Positions 37,232 to 46,186 of a DNA stretch of 64,000 bases are shown here, one piece after another. The stretch comes from Bordetella ansorpii. Lineage in GTDB: Bacteria > Pseudomonadota > Gammaproteobacteria > Burkholderiales > Burkholderiaceae_B. The stretch lies in assembly GCF_900078705.1 (NCBI RefSeq), contig NZ_FKIF01000001.1, forward strand, positions 310,001 to 374,000, in the 5' to 3' direction. A model generated the notes under the pieces. That model searched no databases. It had not been told where the DNA came from and saw nothing but the letters and a program-made list of their open reading frames with translations. A program made the translations under genes and the position numbers. Numbering within the stretch: the first letter of the stretch is position 1; each line of letters opens with the position of its first letter.

Positions 37232-38848
37232 ATGGACAGGAAGAACATTGCGCTGCTGGTGAACGCGGTGGACCAGGCAGGCTGGATGCATGATCTGGTC
37301 AAATGGCTGTCTCAGGATGCGCGCTTTCAGATCGCCGCCCTGATTCTGGCACGCAACGACCAGGCGGTCGTGCCGCGCACCCGCTACCCGCTCATGGCGG
37401 TGGCCAGGCTGGAAAACCGGATGCTCGACCCCAAGCATCGCGTACAACTGGAAACCCGCGATCTTCGCCGCTCCCTGCCCGCCGGCACACCGCTGATCGA
37501 ACTGCCATTGGATGTCTCGGAAGGATCGCTTCTGGTGCCGAGGGATGAGGCGATGCGCGATCTTGCGACGTTGCGGCTGGACGTGATCCTCGCCCTGGGC
37601 TTGCCCGCGGTGCGTGGGCGACTGGCGGCATTGCCGGCGCACGGCGTCTGGATGCCGGTCCACTCGGAATTGAAGAACCGGGCCGACGCGGCGCACATCG
37701 GATTCTGGGAAGTGTATGAACGCGCCGACCACACGACAGTCCGGTTGTGGCGCCTGGGAGCGACGGAAGAGGCCGATGCGCTGCTCGACTCTCGCAGCTT
37801 CAACACCGAGATGTTCTGGCTCAAGAACAGGGCCCGCTCGCTCAGCCTGGGCAAGCTGATGGTGTGCGACATGCTGAGCGCCGTCGCCAGCGCCGAAAGC
37901 CGTGCGCGGCGCGATGCCACCCTGGACATCTGCACCGCCCTGGCGCGGCCGCAACCCGCGCAGTGGGACGGCGCGGCCTACGTGGCCCGCCAGGCCTGGT
38001 TGGCATGCGGCCTGTTGGTGCGCCGGGCCATGAGGCGGAATATCCGGTGGCGCATTGGCATGTGTCCGACCGGCCAGCAAGGCGTCATCACCTCCAACAC
38101 CGCCGTGCTGGTACCGCCCAAGGGGCGATTCTTCGCCGATCCCTTCGTCTACACCCGCAACAGCCAACCGTTCATTTTCTTCGAAGATTATTATTTCGGC
38201 GAGCGCAAGGGGAAAATATCGGTCGCGACGCACGTCGATGGCGAATTCCAATTCCTCGGCGTGGTGCTGGATTTACCGTATCACCTGAGTTTTCCCTACG
38301 TCTTCGAACACGGCAAAACCGCCTACATGGTTCCCGAAACCAGCGGAAACCGCACCATAGAACTGTGGCGCTGCGTGGAGTTTCCCCTCAAATGGGAATT
38401 GCACGCCACCCTGATGAAAGGCCTGTCCGCTGTCGACACCATCGTATTTCCCCATGGGGGCCGCTGGTGGCTGTTCACCAACGTCGACCGCACCGACGGG
38501 CAAAGCCACTGCGACGAACTCTTCGCCTTCTACGCCGACCGCCCCGACTCGACCGATTGGCAGCCCCATGCGCGCAACCCCATCATCGACAGTCCCGCCA
38601 AGGCGCGCAACGCCGGCATGGTCGTCAACCCTGACGGAGGGGTGATCCGATGCGCGCAGACCCAGGGGTTCCTGCATTACGGCAAGGGCGTTTCGCTGAA
38701 TCGTATCGAGGAACTGACGCCGGACACCTACCGGGAGACGGGCGGGCCGGTGCACTATCCCGATTTCCTGCACAAGCCCTTCGCATCCATGCATCACTGG
38801 CATCACCATGGCGGCCATACCGTATTCGATTTCGCATTCATGGAATGA
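37232..38848 (+). CDS. two-domain protein: formyltransferase-like N-terminus and GH43/GINT1-like five-bladed propeller
   Basis: This 538-residue protein is of uncertain function. Residues 1 to about 230 resemble a formyltransferase-like Rossmann domain (IALLVNAVDQAGWMHDLVKW, later VILALGLPAVRGRLAALPAH). Residues 280-538 resemble a five-bladed propeller of the type found in plant glucosamine inositolphosphorylceramide transferases and GH43-like proteins: RFFADPFVYTRNSQPFIFFE, LSFPYVFEHGKTAYMVPETS, DTIVFPHGGRWWLFTNV and ARNAGMVVNPDGGVIRCAQT. Start chosen at ATG 37232 with GGTGGA upstream; the frame is open further up. Its position beside the EPS locus suggests sugar modification, but no catalytic residue can be assigned. 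Confidence 0.65.
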   Translation: MDRKNIALLVNAVDQAGWMHDLVKWLSQDARFQIAALILARNDQAVVPRTRYPLMAVARLENRMLDPKHRVQLETRDLRRSLPAGTPLIELPLDVSEGSLLVPRDEAMRDLATLRLDVILALGLPAVRGRLAALPAHGVWMPVHSELKNRADAAHIGFWEVYERADHTTVRLWRLGATEEADALLDSRSFNTEMFWLKNRARSLSLGKLMVCDMLSAVASAESRARRDATLDICTALARPQPAQWDGAAYVARQAWLACGLLVRRAMRRNIRWRIGMCPTGQQGVITSNTAVLVPPKGRFFADPFVYTRNSQPFIFFEDYYFGERKGKISVATHVDGEFQFLGVVLDLPYHLSFPYVFEHGKTAYMVPETSGNRTIELWRCVEFPLKWELHATLMKGLSAVDTIVFPHGGRWWLFTNVDRTDGQSHCDELFAFYADRPDSTDWQPHARNPIIDSPAKARNAGMVVNPDGGVIRCAQTQGFLHYGKGVSLNRIEELTPDTYRETGGPVHYPDFLHKPFASMHHWHHHGGHTVFDFAFME

Positions 38849-39227
38849 AACCGGCCGCCCGGGAGCCCCTTTTTCAATGGCTTTCATGCGGACGCAAATC
38901 AATATTCCCGCTTTTCATCGCCCGCCTCAGATTTTTCTCACAGATTTGCGATCACCTCGTACCAGGGCACATCCTTCGATGACTACGAAAGGATGAGCTT
39001 TCTCTATAAAGGCTTACGTCTATATGGTTGCTTGATTTTTCCGCAGGGCTGAACCTAACATAATTACGTCATTCCAAGCGATGACAGCGTTTTCAGCCCT
39101 TTTCGCCTCATCCTCTTTCCGGTCACCACTCAGACACTGCAGGCACCAGCCACACCAAGGTGCGCGTGTCGGCGATGCGCCATTTCCGCTTGCTGCATTC
39201 CTACGTCCGATGCTTTTGGGGATTATT
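38849..39227. other. AT-richer intergenic region before regulator gene
   Basis: These 379 bases have visibly lower GC than the rest of the window, with runs such as TTTTTCTCACAGATTTG. They presumably contain the promoter of the LuxR-type gene at 39228. I see no gene, repeat or strong hairpin. Confidence 0.5.
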
Positions 39228-39995
39228 ATGTCGAAGATGGTTCTGATCGAAGCCCATCCACTACTCAGGCTGGGTCTGCAGCACGTACTGAGCAAAATCG
39301 AGGGCAACTGGCAAATCGTGGGGCTGGACATGCAGGATCTGGCCGAAGTGGCGCAGCACAACACCCAGGCCGAACTGCTGGTCTTCGGCCTGCCCATCGA
39401 GACCCCCCTTGGTTGGCAGGCCCTGCAGGATGTGAGGCGTCTGCTGATGCCACACCGGATCCTGCTGCTGGTCGATGCCACCCCGATCCAGGCGCTATCC
39501 CGCCTGCCGGAAGGATGCGTCCAAGGTTGCTTGATGAAGCGGGCATCCATCGAGGCGTTGGAGGCCGCCATCCGCCTGATCATGGCAGGCGGCCAATGCT
39601 TTCCCAGCAGTCATTGCGCCCCCCCGGAAACGATTGCATTGACCGTCCAGCCGGCTTCCGATTTCAAGCCGTCCACCTTGCTTCCCCTGGGAAAATTCGA
39701 TCAGCCTGCCGAAAACGCCGTCAGCGTGGCAACGGGCGCCCAGTTACTGAACATCACGCCCCGGCAGTATGAAGTGCTGGTGTTGCTGTCGCGCGGCTAT
39801 CCCATCAAGACCGTCAGCCGGATGCTCAATATCTCCATCGCCACCGCCAAGACGCATGCCTGCACGCTGTATCAGCGCCTGCAGGTCAAGAACAAGGGGG
39901 AGGCGGTGTACACGGCCCTTCAGCGCGGGGCTACGCTGAATTGGGGCACCACCGTTCAAGGCAACGGCACAACCTACGAATCCAACCGGCTCTGA
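39228..39995 (+). CDS. LuxR-family regulator with degenerate receiver-like domain
   Basis: This 255-residue protein has response-regulator layout. The N-terminus MVLIEAHPLLRLGLQHVL follows the receiver pattern, but the first acidic pair is reduced to one glutamate, and the position of the phospho-acceptor aspartate reads LLVFGLP (near 53-54), so normal phosphorylation is not possible. The lysine (CLMKRAS) remains. After a linker of about 60 residues comes a LuxR-type HTH: LNITPRQYEVLVLLSRGYPI and SIATAKTHACTLYQRLQVKN. Start at 39228 with GGGGA upstream; an ATG at 39210 is an alternative. It is a paralogue of the next gene and lies beside the EPS operon. Confidence 0.82.
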   Translation: MSKMVLIEAHPLLRLGLQHVLSKIEGNWQIVGLDMQDLAEVAQHNTQAELLVFGLPIETPLGWQALQDVRRLLMPHRILLLVDATPIQALSRLPEGCVQGCLMKRASIEALEAAIRLIMAGGQCFPSSHCAPPETIALTVQPASDFKPSTLLPLGKFDQPAENAVSVATGAQLLNITPRQYEVLVLLSRGYPIKTVSRMLNISIATAKTHACTLYQRLQVKNKGEAVYTALQRGATLNWGTTVQGNGTTYESNRL

Positions 39996-40298
39996 CGCCG
40001 GTTCGTGCGGGTCCCGTCCCGGATGCCAGGGCTCGCTGCCGCAGCGAGGTGGCGCCGCCGCCGGGAGCCGGACAGTGAAACCGGAGCCTACGCCTCTGGT
40101 TTCGTCCTCTCGTCCATAAGGCCAATGCGAAATGGCCCGGCCGGGCTCATCCATGCCCCGGAGGCCGTGCTCAAGGCGGAGGGTCATGCTGACACTGCGC
40201 TGATACGATGAAATCAGCTGCTTCCGAACGATCTCGAACCCCCCTCTTCGAGGCGTTCTGACAGAACGCACAGCGCACCCTAAAGAGGCTTGCGGAGC
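39996..40298. other. intergenic region between tandem regulators
   Basis: These 303 bases contain a perfect 12-bp palindrome GCCCGG-CCGGGC at 40135-40146 and no evident gene. The palindrome could be a site for either regulator or part of a terminator. No clear promoter hexamers at correct spacing were found. Confidence 0.4.
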
Positions 40299-40964
40299 AT
40301 GACCACCGTCCTGATCGAGGAATACGCCATTCTGCGTATTGCCATCCAACACGCCCTGGAAAAAGTGCGCAGTCCGGAGAGCATCATAGCGATGGGGCCG
40401 CAGAAGCTCAAGGAAGTCTCGTTGACGCTCGCTCGCCCGGTACTGCTTCTGGTGCTGGGGATCAGCGAGGAGACGACCATGGCCCTGCAGATACTGAACA
40501 GTTCGCTGACGCTGCTCTCGCCGCGCCATACGCTGGTGCTTCACGATACCCTCGATGAGCGCTTCATGCTGGAGTGCGCCCGCGCCGGTGTCAACGGGTT
40601 GCTGCCCAAGACGTCGGAACCCGATGCGATCGCCGCCGCCGTGCAACTGGTGCTGGCCGGTGGCCAATGCTTTCCCTGCGTGATCGCCGAGGCAACGCCC
40701 TACCGCGCACCTCTGCCGGCGCGTCCGCCGCGCGCCGCGCGCGTGCTGACCCCACGGCAGAAGGAGATACTGGGGCTGCTGGCCAAGGGGCGCACGATGC
40801 GGGAAATCAGCCATGAGATCGGTATCTCGGTGGCCACCGTCAAAAGCCACGCGCGGACGCTTTACTGGAAGCTGAATGCGCGCAACCAGGCCGAAGCCGC
40901 CTACATCGCCATCCACGAGGGACTGCTGCAGGACGACGAGGGCGAGAAGGAAACGGCTGATTGA
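40299..40964 (+). CDS. LuxR-family regulator with degenerate receiver-like domain (paralogue)
   Basis: This 221-residue protein has the same design as the preceding regulator. The receiver-like part begins TTVLIEEYAILRIAIQHAL; the phospho-acceptor site reads LLLVLGIS (near 50-55) without aspartate, and the conserved lysine is kept in LLPKTSEPD. Both proteins share the element AGGQCFP at the end of this domain. The HTH is LTPRQKEILGLLAKGRTMRE followed by SVATVKSHARTLYWKLNARN. ATG 40299 was chosen; TTG at 40290 is in frame. It is convergent with the last EPS gene (wcaI) and 27 bases from it, so an EPS regulatory role is plausible. Confidence 0.82.
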   Translation: MTTVLIEEYAILRIAIQHALEKVRSPESIIAMGPQKLKEVSLTLARPVLLLVLGISEETTMALQILNSSLTLLSPRHTLVLHDTLDERFMLECARAGVNGLLPKTSEPDAIAAAVQLVLAGGQCFPCVIAEATPYRAPLPARPPRAARVLTPRQKEILGLLAKGRTMREISHEIGISVATVKSHARTLYWKLNARNQAEAAYIAIHEGLLQDDEGEKETAD

Positions 40965-40991
40965 GCGGCCCCGGGGCCGCGCGGCACGCCG

Positions 40992-42239
40992 TCAGGGCGT
41001 GCCGTCCACCGTCAGGCGAGGCGGGCAGAGCTGCGACAGATCGCGCTCGAAGCGGCCAAGCACCCATTCGGAGTGCATGGCCGATTGTGCGTAGTGGCGC
41101 GCCGCGGCGCCCAGGGCGGCGCGGCGTTCCGGCTGGCGCGCAAGGCGCAACACCGCGCGCGCCATTGCAAACGCATTGTCCGGCATGACCACCCGGCCGC
41201 ATCCTCGCACCACGTTGGCCAATTCGGTTCCGGAGGCCGCGCCGCAGACGACGGGGCGGCCGCTGGCCAGCATGCCAGTAAGCTTGGACGGCATCACCAG
41301 GTCCGCCGCGCCGGCGCGTTGCGGCAGCATGTGAATGTCCGCTGCCGCCAGCAACGCCGGCAAATGCTCGACCGGCTGCAAGGGCAGGAAGTGGGTCTGG
41401 GCCAGGCCGGCGCATTGCGCCTGGAATGCCGAACGCTGGGGCCCCTCGCCGCAGAACACGAAATGCAGGCCCGGCACGTGCCGCAGCAGCAGCGCCACGT
41501 CGGCCAGCGTGTCCAGCCCCTGCTTGCCCCCCATGTTGCCCGCGTACATGGCGACCACGGCATTGCGGGGGATTCCCAGCTGGGCGCGATAATCCACCTT
41601 GCGCGCGGCCGCGCGCGCGGCACTCACGTCGATCCAGTTCGGAAAGAAGACCAGGCGCGCGGGATCCACGCCTTTGTCCCGGGCCCGGTCCAGCATGCGT
41701 TCCGATATGGTCGACACCCGGTCGAAATGCCGCATCAGCCAGCGCTCCAGCCCGCTGGCCAGCTGGCGCAGCGCCCCGCCCTTCAACAACCCCAGCTCGA
41801 AGGCGGCATCGACTTCGTAATCTTGAATATGCAGCCAGGAGCGCGCGCCGCACAGCCGGGCCACCACCGCCGCGGCGGGTGCGCAGAACAGGGGCGGCTC
41901 GACCGCGATGATGACGTCCGGACGCCGGGACGCGGCGTGCAGCAGCAACGGCAGGCTGGACAGCGCGAATGTCGCCAGGTGCAGCAGGCGCTTCGCCCCG
42001 CCCGGCCGCGCCGGCACCCACAGTGGCGCGCGCAGAACCCTGACGCCCTGCCACCACTGCGCGGCATATCGGCTGGCCCGATGGCCCTCGTGCACGCAAT
42101 ACTGCGGGTAATAGGGCGGCGCCGCGATGGCCGTGACCTCATGGCCACGGGCGGCCAGCCAGGCGGCCATCTCGCCGGTGTACTTGCCGGTCCCGGTCAG
42201 CTCCGGAGCGAAATTGATGCCGTAGATGAGGATTCTCAT
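40992..42239 (-). CDS. wcaI: glycosyltransferase family 4, WcaI-like (colanic-acid type)
   Basis: This 415-residue cytoplasmic glycosyltransferase has GT-B fold. It opens with MRILIYGINFAPELTGTGKY, the signature start of WcaI-type transferases, and continues with WLAARGHEVTAIAAPPYYPQ, SWLHIQDYEVDAAFELGLLK and the donor-binding half containing VVAMYAGNMGGKQGLDTL and LLAAADIHMLPQRAGAADLV. Family 4 enzymes transfer from a nucleotide sugar to the growing lipid-linked repeat. It is the last gene of the EPS operon and overlaps wcaF by 4 bp. The donor sugar cannot be read from the sequence; WcaI identity is by similarity. Confidence 0.85.
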   Translation of the reverse strand: MRILIYGINFAPELTGTGKYTGEMAAWLAARGHEVTAIAAPPYYPQYCVHEGHRASRYAAQWWQGVRVLRAPLWVPARPGGAKRLLHLATFALSSLPLLLHAASRRPDVIIAVEPPLFCAPAAAVVARLCGARSWLHIQDYEVDAAFELGLLKGGALRQLASGLERWLMRHFDRVSTISERMLDRARDKGVDPARLVFFPNWIDVSAARAAARKVDYRAQLGIPRNAVVAMYAGNMGGKQGLDTLADVALLLRHVPGLHFVFCGEGPQRSAFQAQCAGLAQTHFLPLQPVEHLPALLAAADIHMLPQRAGAADLVMPSKLTGMLASGRPVVCGAASGTELANVVRGCGRVVMPDNAFAMARAVLRLARQPERRAALGAAARHYAQSAMHSEWVLGRFERDLSQLCPPRLTVDGTP

Positions 42240-42802
42240 GGGCGTGCGCACAGCGCCGTGCGCCTCCTGACCGGTTGGCACGGGCTCCCGTGGCAGACCA
42301 TGTTGGGGGGGACATCCTTGAAGACCGAACTGCGGGCGCCCACCACCGCGTTGCATCGCACGGTGATGCCCGCCGCCACGAACACGTCCGTGGCGAGCCA
42401 GGCGCCCGCCTCGACCACGATGGGGCCGCTCCGGATGGGAAAGTCGGCGGCATCGATGTCGTGGTAGCCCGCGCACAGGTAGCTGCGCTGCGAGACGACC
42501 GCATGCGGACCGATGGTGATCGCGTCCAGGCTGTAGAGCACCACGTCGTCGCCCACCCAGGCGTAATCGCCGAGGCTCACTTTCCAGGGGTACGTGATCT
42601 GGGCACTGGGTCGCACCAGCACGCCGCGTCCCACGCGCGCGCCGAACGCGCGCAGCAGCGCGCGCCGGAAACCGTAGGCGAACTGCGGCGACCCACGGAA
42701 CAGCGTCGCCTGCGCGATCCGCCACAACTGGACCACCAGCACGTGCCTGCCGCGAAAGCCGGCCGGCATGCGGAACGAATCGAGACGCTGGAAGCTTTCC
42801 AT
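42236..42802 (-). CDS. wcaF: colanic-acid-type acetyltransferase, left-handed beta-helix (WcaF-like)
   Basis: This 188-residue O-acetyltransferase has a hexapeptide-repeat fold. Imperfect hexapeptide turns run through VGRGVLVRPSAQITYPWKVS and LGDYAWVGDDVVLYSLDAIT, followed by the catalytic-histidine region SYLCAGYHDIDAADF and GAWLATDVFVAAGITVRCNA. The combination matches WcaF/WcaB-like acetyltransferases that modify EPS sugars with acetyl-CoA. The ATG at 42802 has AGGAG about eight bases before it. It overlaps wcaI by 4 bp. Confidence 0.87.
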   Translation of the reverse strand: MESFQRLDSFRMPAGFRGRHVLVVQLWRIAQATLFRGSPQFAYGFRRALLRAFGARVGRGVLVRPSAQITYPWKVSLGDYAWVGDDVVLYSLDAITIGPHAVVSQRSYLCAGYHDIDAADFPIRSGPIVVEAGAWLATDVFVAAGITVRCNAVVGARSSVFKDVPPNMVCHGSPCQPVRRRTALCARP

Positions 42803-42818
42803 CACGGCTCCTGGCGGA

Positions 42819-43712
42819 TCAGCGTGCGCCGCCGCGCGCCGGGGCGTCCGGGCAGGCGGACCGGACTGCCTGTCGTCGCAGTTCGGCGCGCAGTTCACGC
42901 GCCTTCAGCCCGATCTGCCAGTAGTACCACGCGCGGGCCAGGGCATAGTCCAGCCCGGCCTTGCCGTCCAGCATCCCCAGGCGCAGCACATAGCCATGCA
43001 GGAAGATCGCGGGCGCCTTGAAAGGCAACACGTTGAAGAGGCGCTTGAACCACTGGCGCATGCCGATATTGGCCTCGCGCGGATCGTTCATCAGGCCCCG
43101 CACGCGCAACCGGGCTTCCCAGTCGGAATAACGGTTGTGCTTGTCGAAGTAGTGATAAAGCGTGTCGTGATCGTGATGCACCATCCGATGCCTCAGCCTC
43201 AGAACCTTGCCCTCCGCCTGGGGCTGATAGTGGCCCTCGACTTCCCACATATTGGCCACGTCGAGATCGTCGTAATCCAGGAAACGCGCCCGCGCGCGAT
43301 GCAGCAGCGCCAGCTTGTAGACGCGATGGCCATGCCGCAACCGCCTGCCGCAGAACACATAGTCGAATCCGACGAAGGCGCCTGCCGCCCCTTGGGCGAA
43401 CCGCGGCAGCATCGCCCGGATCTCCTGCGCGAGCGCCCCGGTCATGACCTCGTCCGCGTCGACGTACAGCACCACATCGTGCGAGAAGGGCAGGTTCAGC
43501 AGGCACCATTGTTTCTTCTTCGGATACTGGCGGTTCCAGCGGAACGGCACGACCCGGGCGTCCAGCGCGACGGCCATTTCCACCGTGCGATCCGTGCTCA
43601 GCGAGTCCACGACGAACACCTCGTCGAAGTCGTCCAGGGACCGCAGGCATTTATCGATGTTCCTCTCTTCATTCCTGGTCATCACGACGACCGACACTGG
43701 TATGCGATTCAT
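42819..43712 (-). CDS. glycosyltransferase family 2 (LgtF/KdtX-type, WcaE-like role)
   Basis: This 297-residue GT-A fold transferase has the opening PVSVVVMTRNEERNIDKCLR, then DEVFVVDSLSTDRTVEMA with the first aspartates and VLYVDADEVMTGALAQEI carrying the DxD metal motif. Residues 170-297 include RHRMVHHDHDTLYHYFDKHN and a hydrophobic C-terminal segment LPFKAPAIFLHGYVLRLGML, seen in LgtF/KdtX-type transferases associated with membranes. It overlaps the upstream glycosyltransferase by 4 bp and is 16 bases from wcaF. Confidence 0.87.
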   Translation of the reverse strand: MNRIPVSVVVMTRNEERNIDKCLRSLDDFDEVFVVDSLSTDRTVEMAVALDARVVPFRWNRQYPKKKQWCLLNLPFSHDVVLYVDADEVMTGALAQEIRAMLPRFAQGAAGAFVGFDYVFCGRRLRHGHRVYKLALLHRARARFLDYDDLDVANMWEVEGHYQPQAEGKVLRLRHRMVHHDHDTLYHYFDKHNRYSDWEARLRVRGLMNDPREANIGMRQWFKRLFNVLPFKAPAIFLHGYVLRLGMLDGKAGLDYALARAWYYWQIGLKARELRAELRRQAVRSACPDAPARGGAR

Positions 43713-44860
43713 GTGCGTGCTCCTGCGCGGCCCGGTTTCCCGCGCTGCAATAGCGGTTGGATAAGGGCCGCCAGATCGTGGCAATGGCGTTCCAGGGAAA
43801 AATCGGCCGCGCGGCGCGGCCCCAGGCAAGCCAGCAGACGGCGCCGCGCCGGCTCGTCCGCCAGCGCGCGAATCGCCCGCGCCACGGCGGCGGCATCGCC
43901 CACGGGTACCAGATCGCCGAACCGGCCGTCCTGCAGGATCTCGGCCGGCCCGCACGGGCAATCGGTGGCGATCACCGGCACGCCCAGGCACATTGCCTCG
44001 ACCAGCGCCATGCCGAAGCTCTCGCGCTCGGAGACCGACACGAAGATATCGGCGGCCGCCAGCACAGGAAAAGGATTCCTCGCATGGCCAGGCAGCAGCA
44101 CCGCGGTGCCCGGCCGCAGGCGCTCTATCTGGCTCTCGAGGTCTGCCCGCAGGGGCCCTTCGCCGACGATGATGATGGAAATCCCCGGGTCATCCAGCAA
44201 CTGCGCGGCCCGCACCAGCGTGTCGAACCCCTTGCCCTCGACCAGGCGGCCCAGCGCCACCACGTGCAGCGTGCCATCGTCCACGATGGCACGCCCGACG
44301 ACGCGTGCCTGCCTGCGCACGTCGGCCAGCGCGATGCCGTTGTAGAGATGACGGCTCTTGTCCCGCAACGACGGCACCATCTCCACCAGGTCGCGCACGA
44401 CGCCGCGCGACACGCCGACCACGCAGTCATGCACGCCGTAGGCACGCAGCAGCATGCGTTTGAGCCTGCCCAGGCGCGCGGAACCGTAGTGCGCGCGCGG
44501 GCTGTTGTGCTCGAAAGCCACCGAACGGAAGGCATCCGGCATCATGATGCGCGCGGCCGCCACCAGCAGGTTGCAGAACATCCCGTGCGAACAGACCAGC
44601 GCCGGGCGTTGACTGCGGAGCGCCGCCATCAGGCGCCCCAGCAGCAGCGGCGCCAGACACTGCATCGCGGCGCCGCCGACCCGGCTATCCAGGCCGCGCG
44701 TGACGGCCGCACCCGCGGGGCTGAACTCATCCTCCGCCGCGCGGGCGCAGAACAGCGCCGTGGACAGCCCGAGGGCGGGCAATGCCTCGATCTGGGCGGC
44801 CACACACCGGCCTACCCCGCCGGGACGAAGGTCGGGCGCGACGAACAGGACGTCAACCAT
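43709..44860 (-). CDS. glycosyltransferase family 4
   Basis: This 383-residue GT-B enzyme starts VDVLFVAPDLRPGGVGRCVA, a typical acceptor-domain beginning. The donor domain contains LHVVALGRLVEGKGFDTLVR, ISIIIVGEGPLRADLESQIE and ADIFVSVSERESFGMALVEA, with the glutamate of the EX7E motif. It adds one sugar of the EPS repeat on the cytoplasmic face. It overlaps the downstream transferase by 4 bp and the upstream polymerase gene by 8 bp. The donor sugar is unknown. Confidence 0.9.
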   Translation of the reverse strand: MVDVLFVAPDLRPGGVGRCVAAQIEALPALGLSTALFCARAAEDEFSPAGAAVTRGLDSRVGGAAMQCLAPLLLGRLMAALRSQRPALVCSHGMFCNLLVAAARIMMPDAFRSVAFEHNSPRAHYGSARLGRLKRMLLRAYGVHDCVVGVSRGVVRDLVEMVPSLRDKSRHLYNGIALADVRRQARVVGRAIVDDGTLHVVALGRLVEGKGFDTLVRAAQLLDDPGISIIIVGEGPLRADLESQIERLRPGTAVLLPGHARNPFPVLAAADIFVSVSERESFGMALVEAMCLGVPVIATDCPCGPAEILQDGRFGDLVPVGDAAAVARAIRALADEPARRRLLACLGPRRAADFSLERHCHDLAALIQPLLQRGKPGRAGART

Positions 44861-46175
44861 GATCGGGCAGCCTGGGAAAGACGGGCCTGGCAGGTGCCGG
44901 CCGGGTCACTTCGGGCCGCGGCGCGACCGGCACGCGAGCCTTGACTGGCGTTGCGGTAAAAGCCAGGGGCGGACGGTACAGCCGCAGCAACGACAGGCAA
45001 TAGCACAACAGGAAACCCGTGAAGGCCGTCTTGGGCGCATAGGCCAGTCCGGCAGACATGGAGTCGATCAGGATGTAGACCGGCACGCACGCGATCAGAT
45101 AGCGCCGGTGCAACTCCAACGCCTCGTCCCCATGACGCCGCCCCAGCGCCGCCACCAGCATCAGCACGGCCGGCGCCATCAGCAGCAGCGTGCCCACGAC
45201 GCCGAACTTCATCAGGTAGAAGACCCAGGAGTTATGCGAGAAAGTGCTCAGTTCGAAGCCATCCTCGCCCATGACCCAGCTGCGCAGGCCTGGCCCGTGC
45301 CCGAACGTCGGGCTTTCCCGGAACAGGGCCATCTGCCCTTCGTACTCCTGCACGCGGGCGCCATAACTGGAGTCCTGGTCCAGCGTCTCGACGCTCAGCA
45401 CGCGGCTGGACAGCACGTCCAGGTAGCCGATCGCGTGAAAGATCAGCATGCCCGCCACGATCGCCGGGGCGAACAGCAGGGTCGCGCGCCGCATGGCGCC
45501 CACCCTGCCCCCCAGCGCAACCGCGATGACCAGGGTCAACCCCAGCTGCAGATACTGGCTGCGGTTCAACGAGAACACCAGCGCCACGACCATGTACAGG
45601 ATCATCAGGTACGCGGTGCGAGGCTTCAAACCCAGCGGCTGGCGGAAGTACAGAATGGAGACGACAGCCATCGGCAACACCCAGACACCCAGATTGGCGT
45701 CGCGCACGGGCTCGATCGTGCTGAAGCCGGCCATCTGCTTGGCCACCATCAAGGTCGACACAGCCAGGCCGCTGGCCACGATCGTCCACTGCAGGCGGCG
45801 ATGGGCCCTGGGACCGTCGATGTCCTTGTAGCAAAGGAACGGCGTGAGCAGGAAATACAGCACGATGCGCAGGTCGCGGGCGATGTCCGCGGCAGACGTG
45901 GCCGCCGACGACTGCGCCCGCAGCAGCAGGTAGCCGATCGCCAGGGCGTTCAGTGCCATCGGCAGCGTCACGCGCGGCGGTGGCAACGTATAGGCCGCGG
46001 GGTCCGCCAGCCTGATGCATTTGACGAACACGATCGCCAGGAATGCCAGGTCGAATCCCGCCAGCTTGAACTCGCCCACGGCCAGGACGAGCCACTCATT
46101 GCTCAGCGCCAGCGCGCAGAAGACGAAAACGCACAGCCAGGGCAAGGTGGACGGATGGCGATAACGTGCCTGCAT
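44853..46175 (-). CDS. EPS polymerase / O-antigen ligase-like membrane protein (Wzy)
   Basis: This 440-residue protein has about ten to twelve hydrophobic segments, beginning PWLCVFVFCALALSNEWLVL. A large periplasmic loop between the later membrane segments contains DQDSSYGARVQEYEGQMALF and PTFGHGPGLRSWVMGEDGFE with SHNSWVFYLMKFGVVG, the Wzy/WaaL arrangement in which the conserved arginine and histidine region binds the polyprenyl-linked repeat. It is the only polymerase candidate in the locus. A Pro/Val/Arg-rich tail of about 40 residues follows the last membrane segment. Confidence 0.85.
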   Translation of the reverse strand: MQARYRHPSTLPWLCVFVFCALALSNEWLVLAVGEFKLAGFDLAFLAIVFVKCIRLADPAAYTLPPPRVTLPMALNALAIGYLLLRAQSSAATSAADIARDLRIVLYFLLTPFLCYKDIDGPRAHRRLQWTIVASGLAVSTLMVAKQMAGFSTIEPVRDANLGVWVLPMAVVSILYFRQPLGLKPRTAYLMILYMVVALVFSLNRSQYLQLGLTLVIAVALGGRVGAMRRATLLFAPAIVAGMLIFHAIGYLDVLSSRVLSVETLDQDSSYGARVQEYEGQMALFRESPTFGHGPGLRSWVMGEDGFELSTFSHNSWVFYLMKFGVVGTLLLMAPAVLMLVAALGRRHGDEALELHRRYLIACVPVYILIDSMSAGLAYAPKTAFTGFLLCYCLSLLRLYRPPLAFTATPVKARVPVAPRPEVTRPAPARPVFPRLPDHG

Positions 46176-46186
46176 GTGTCGGCTCC

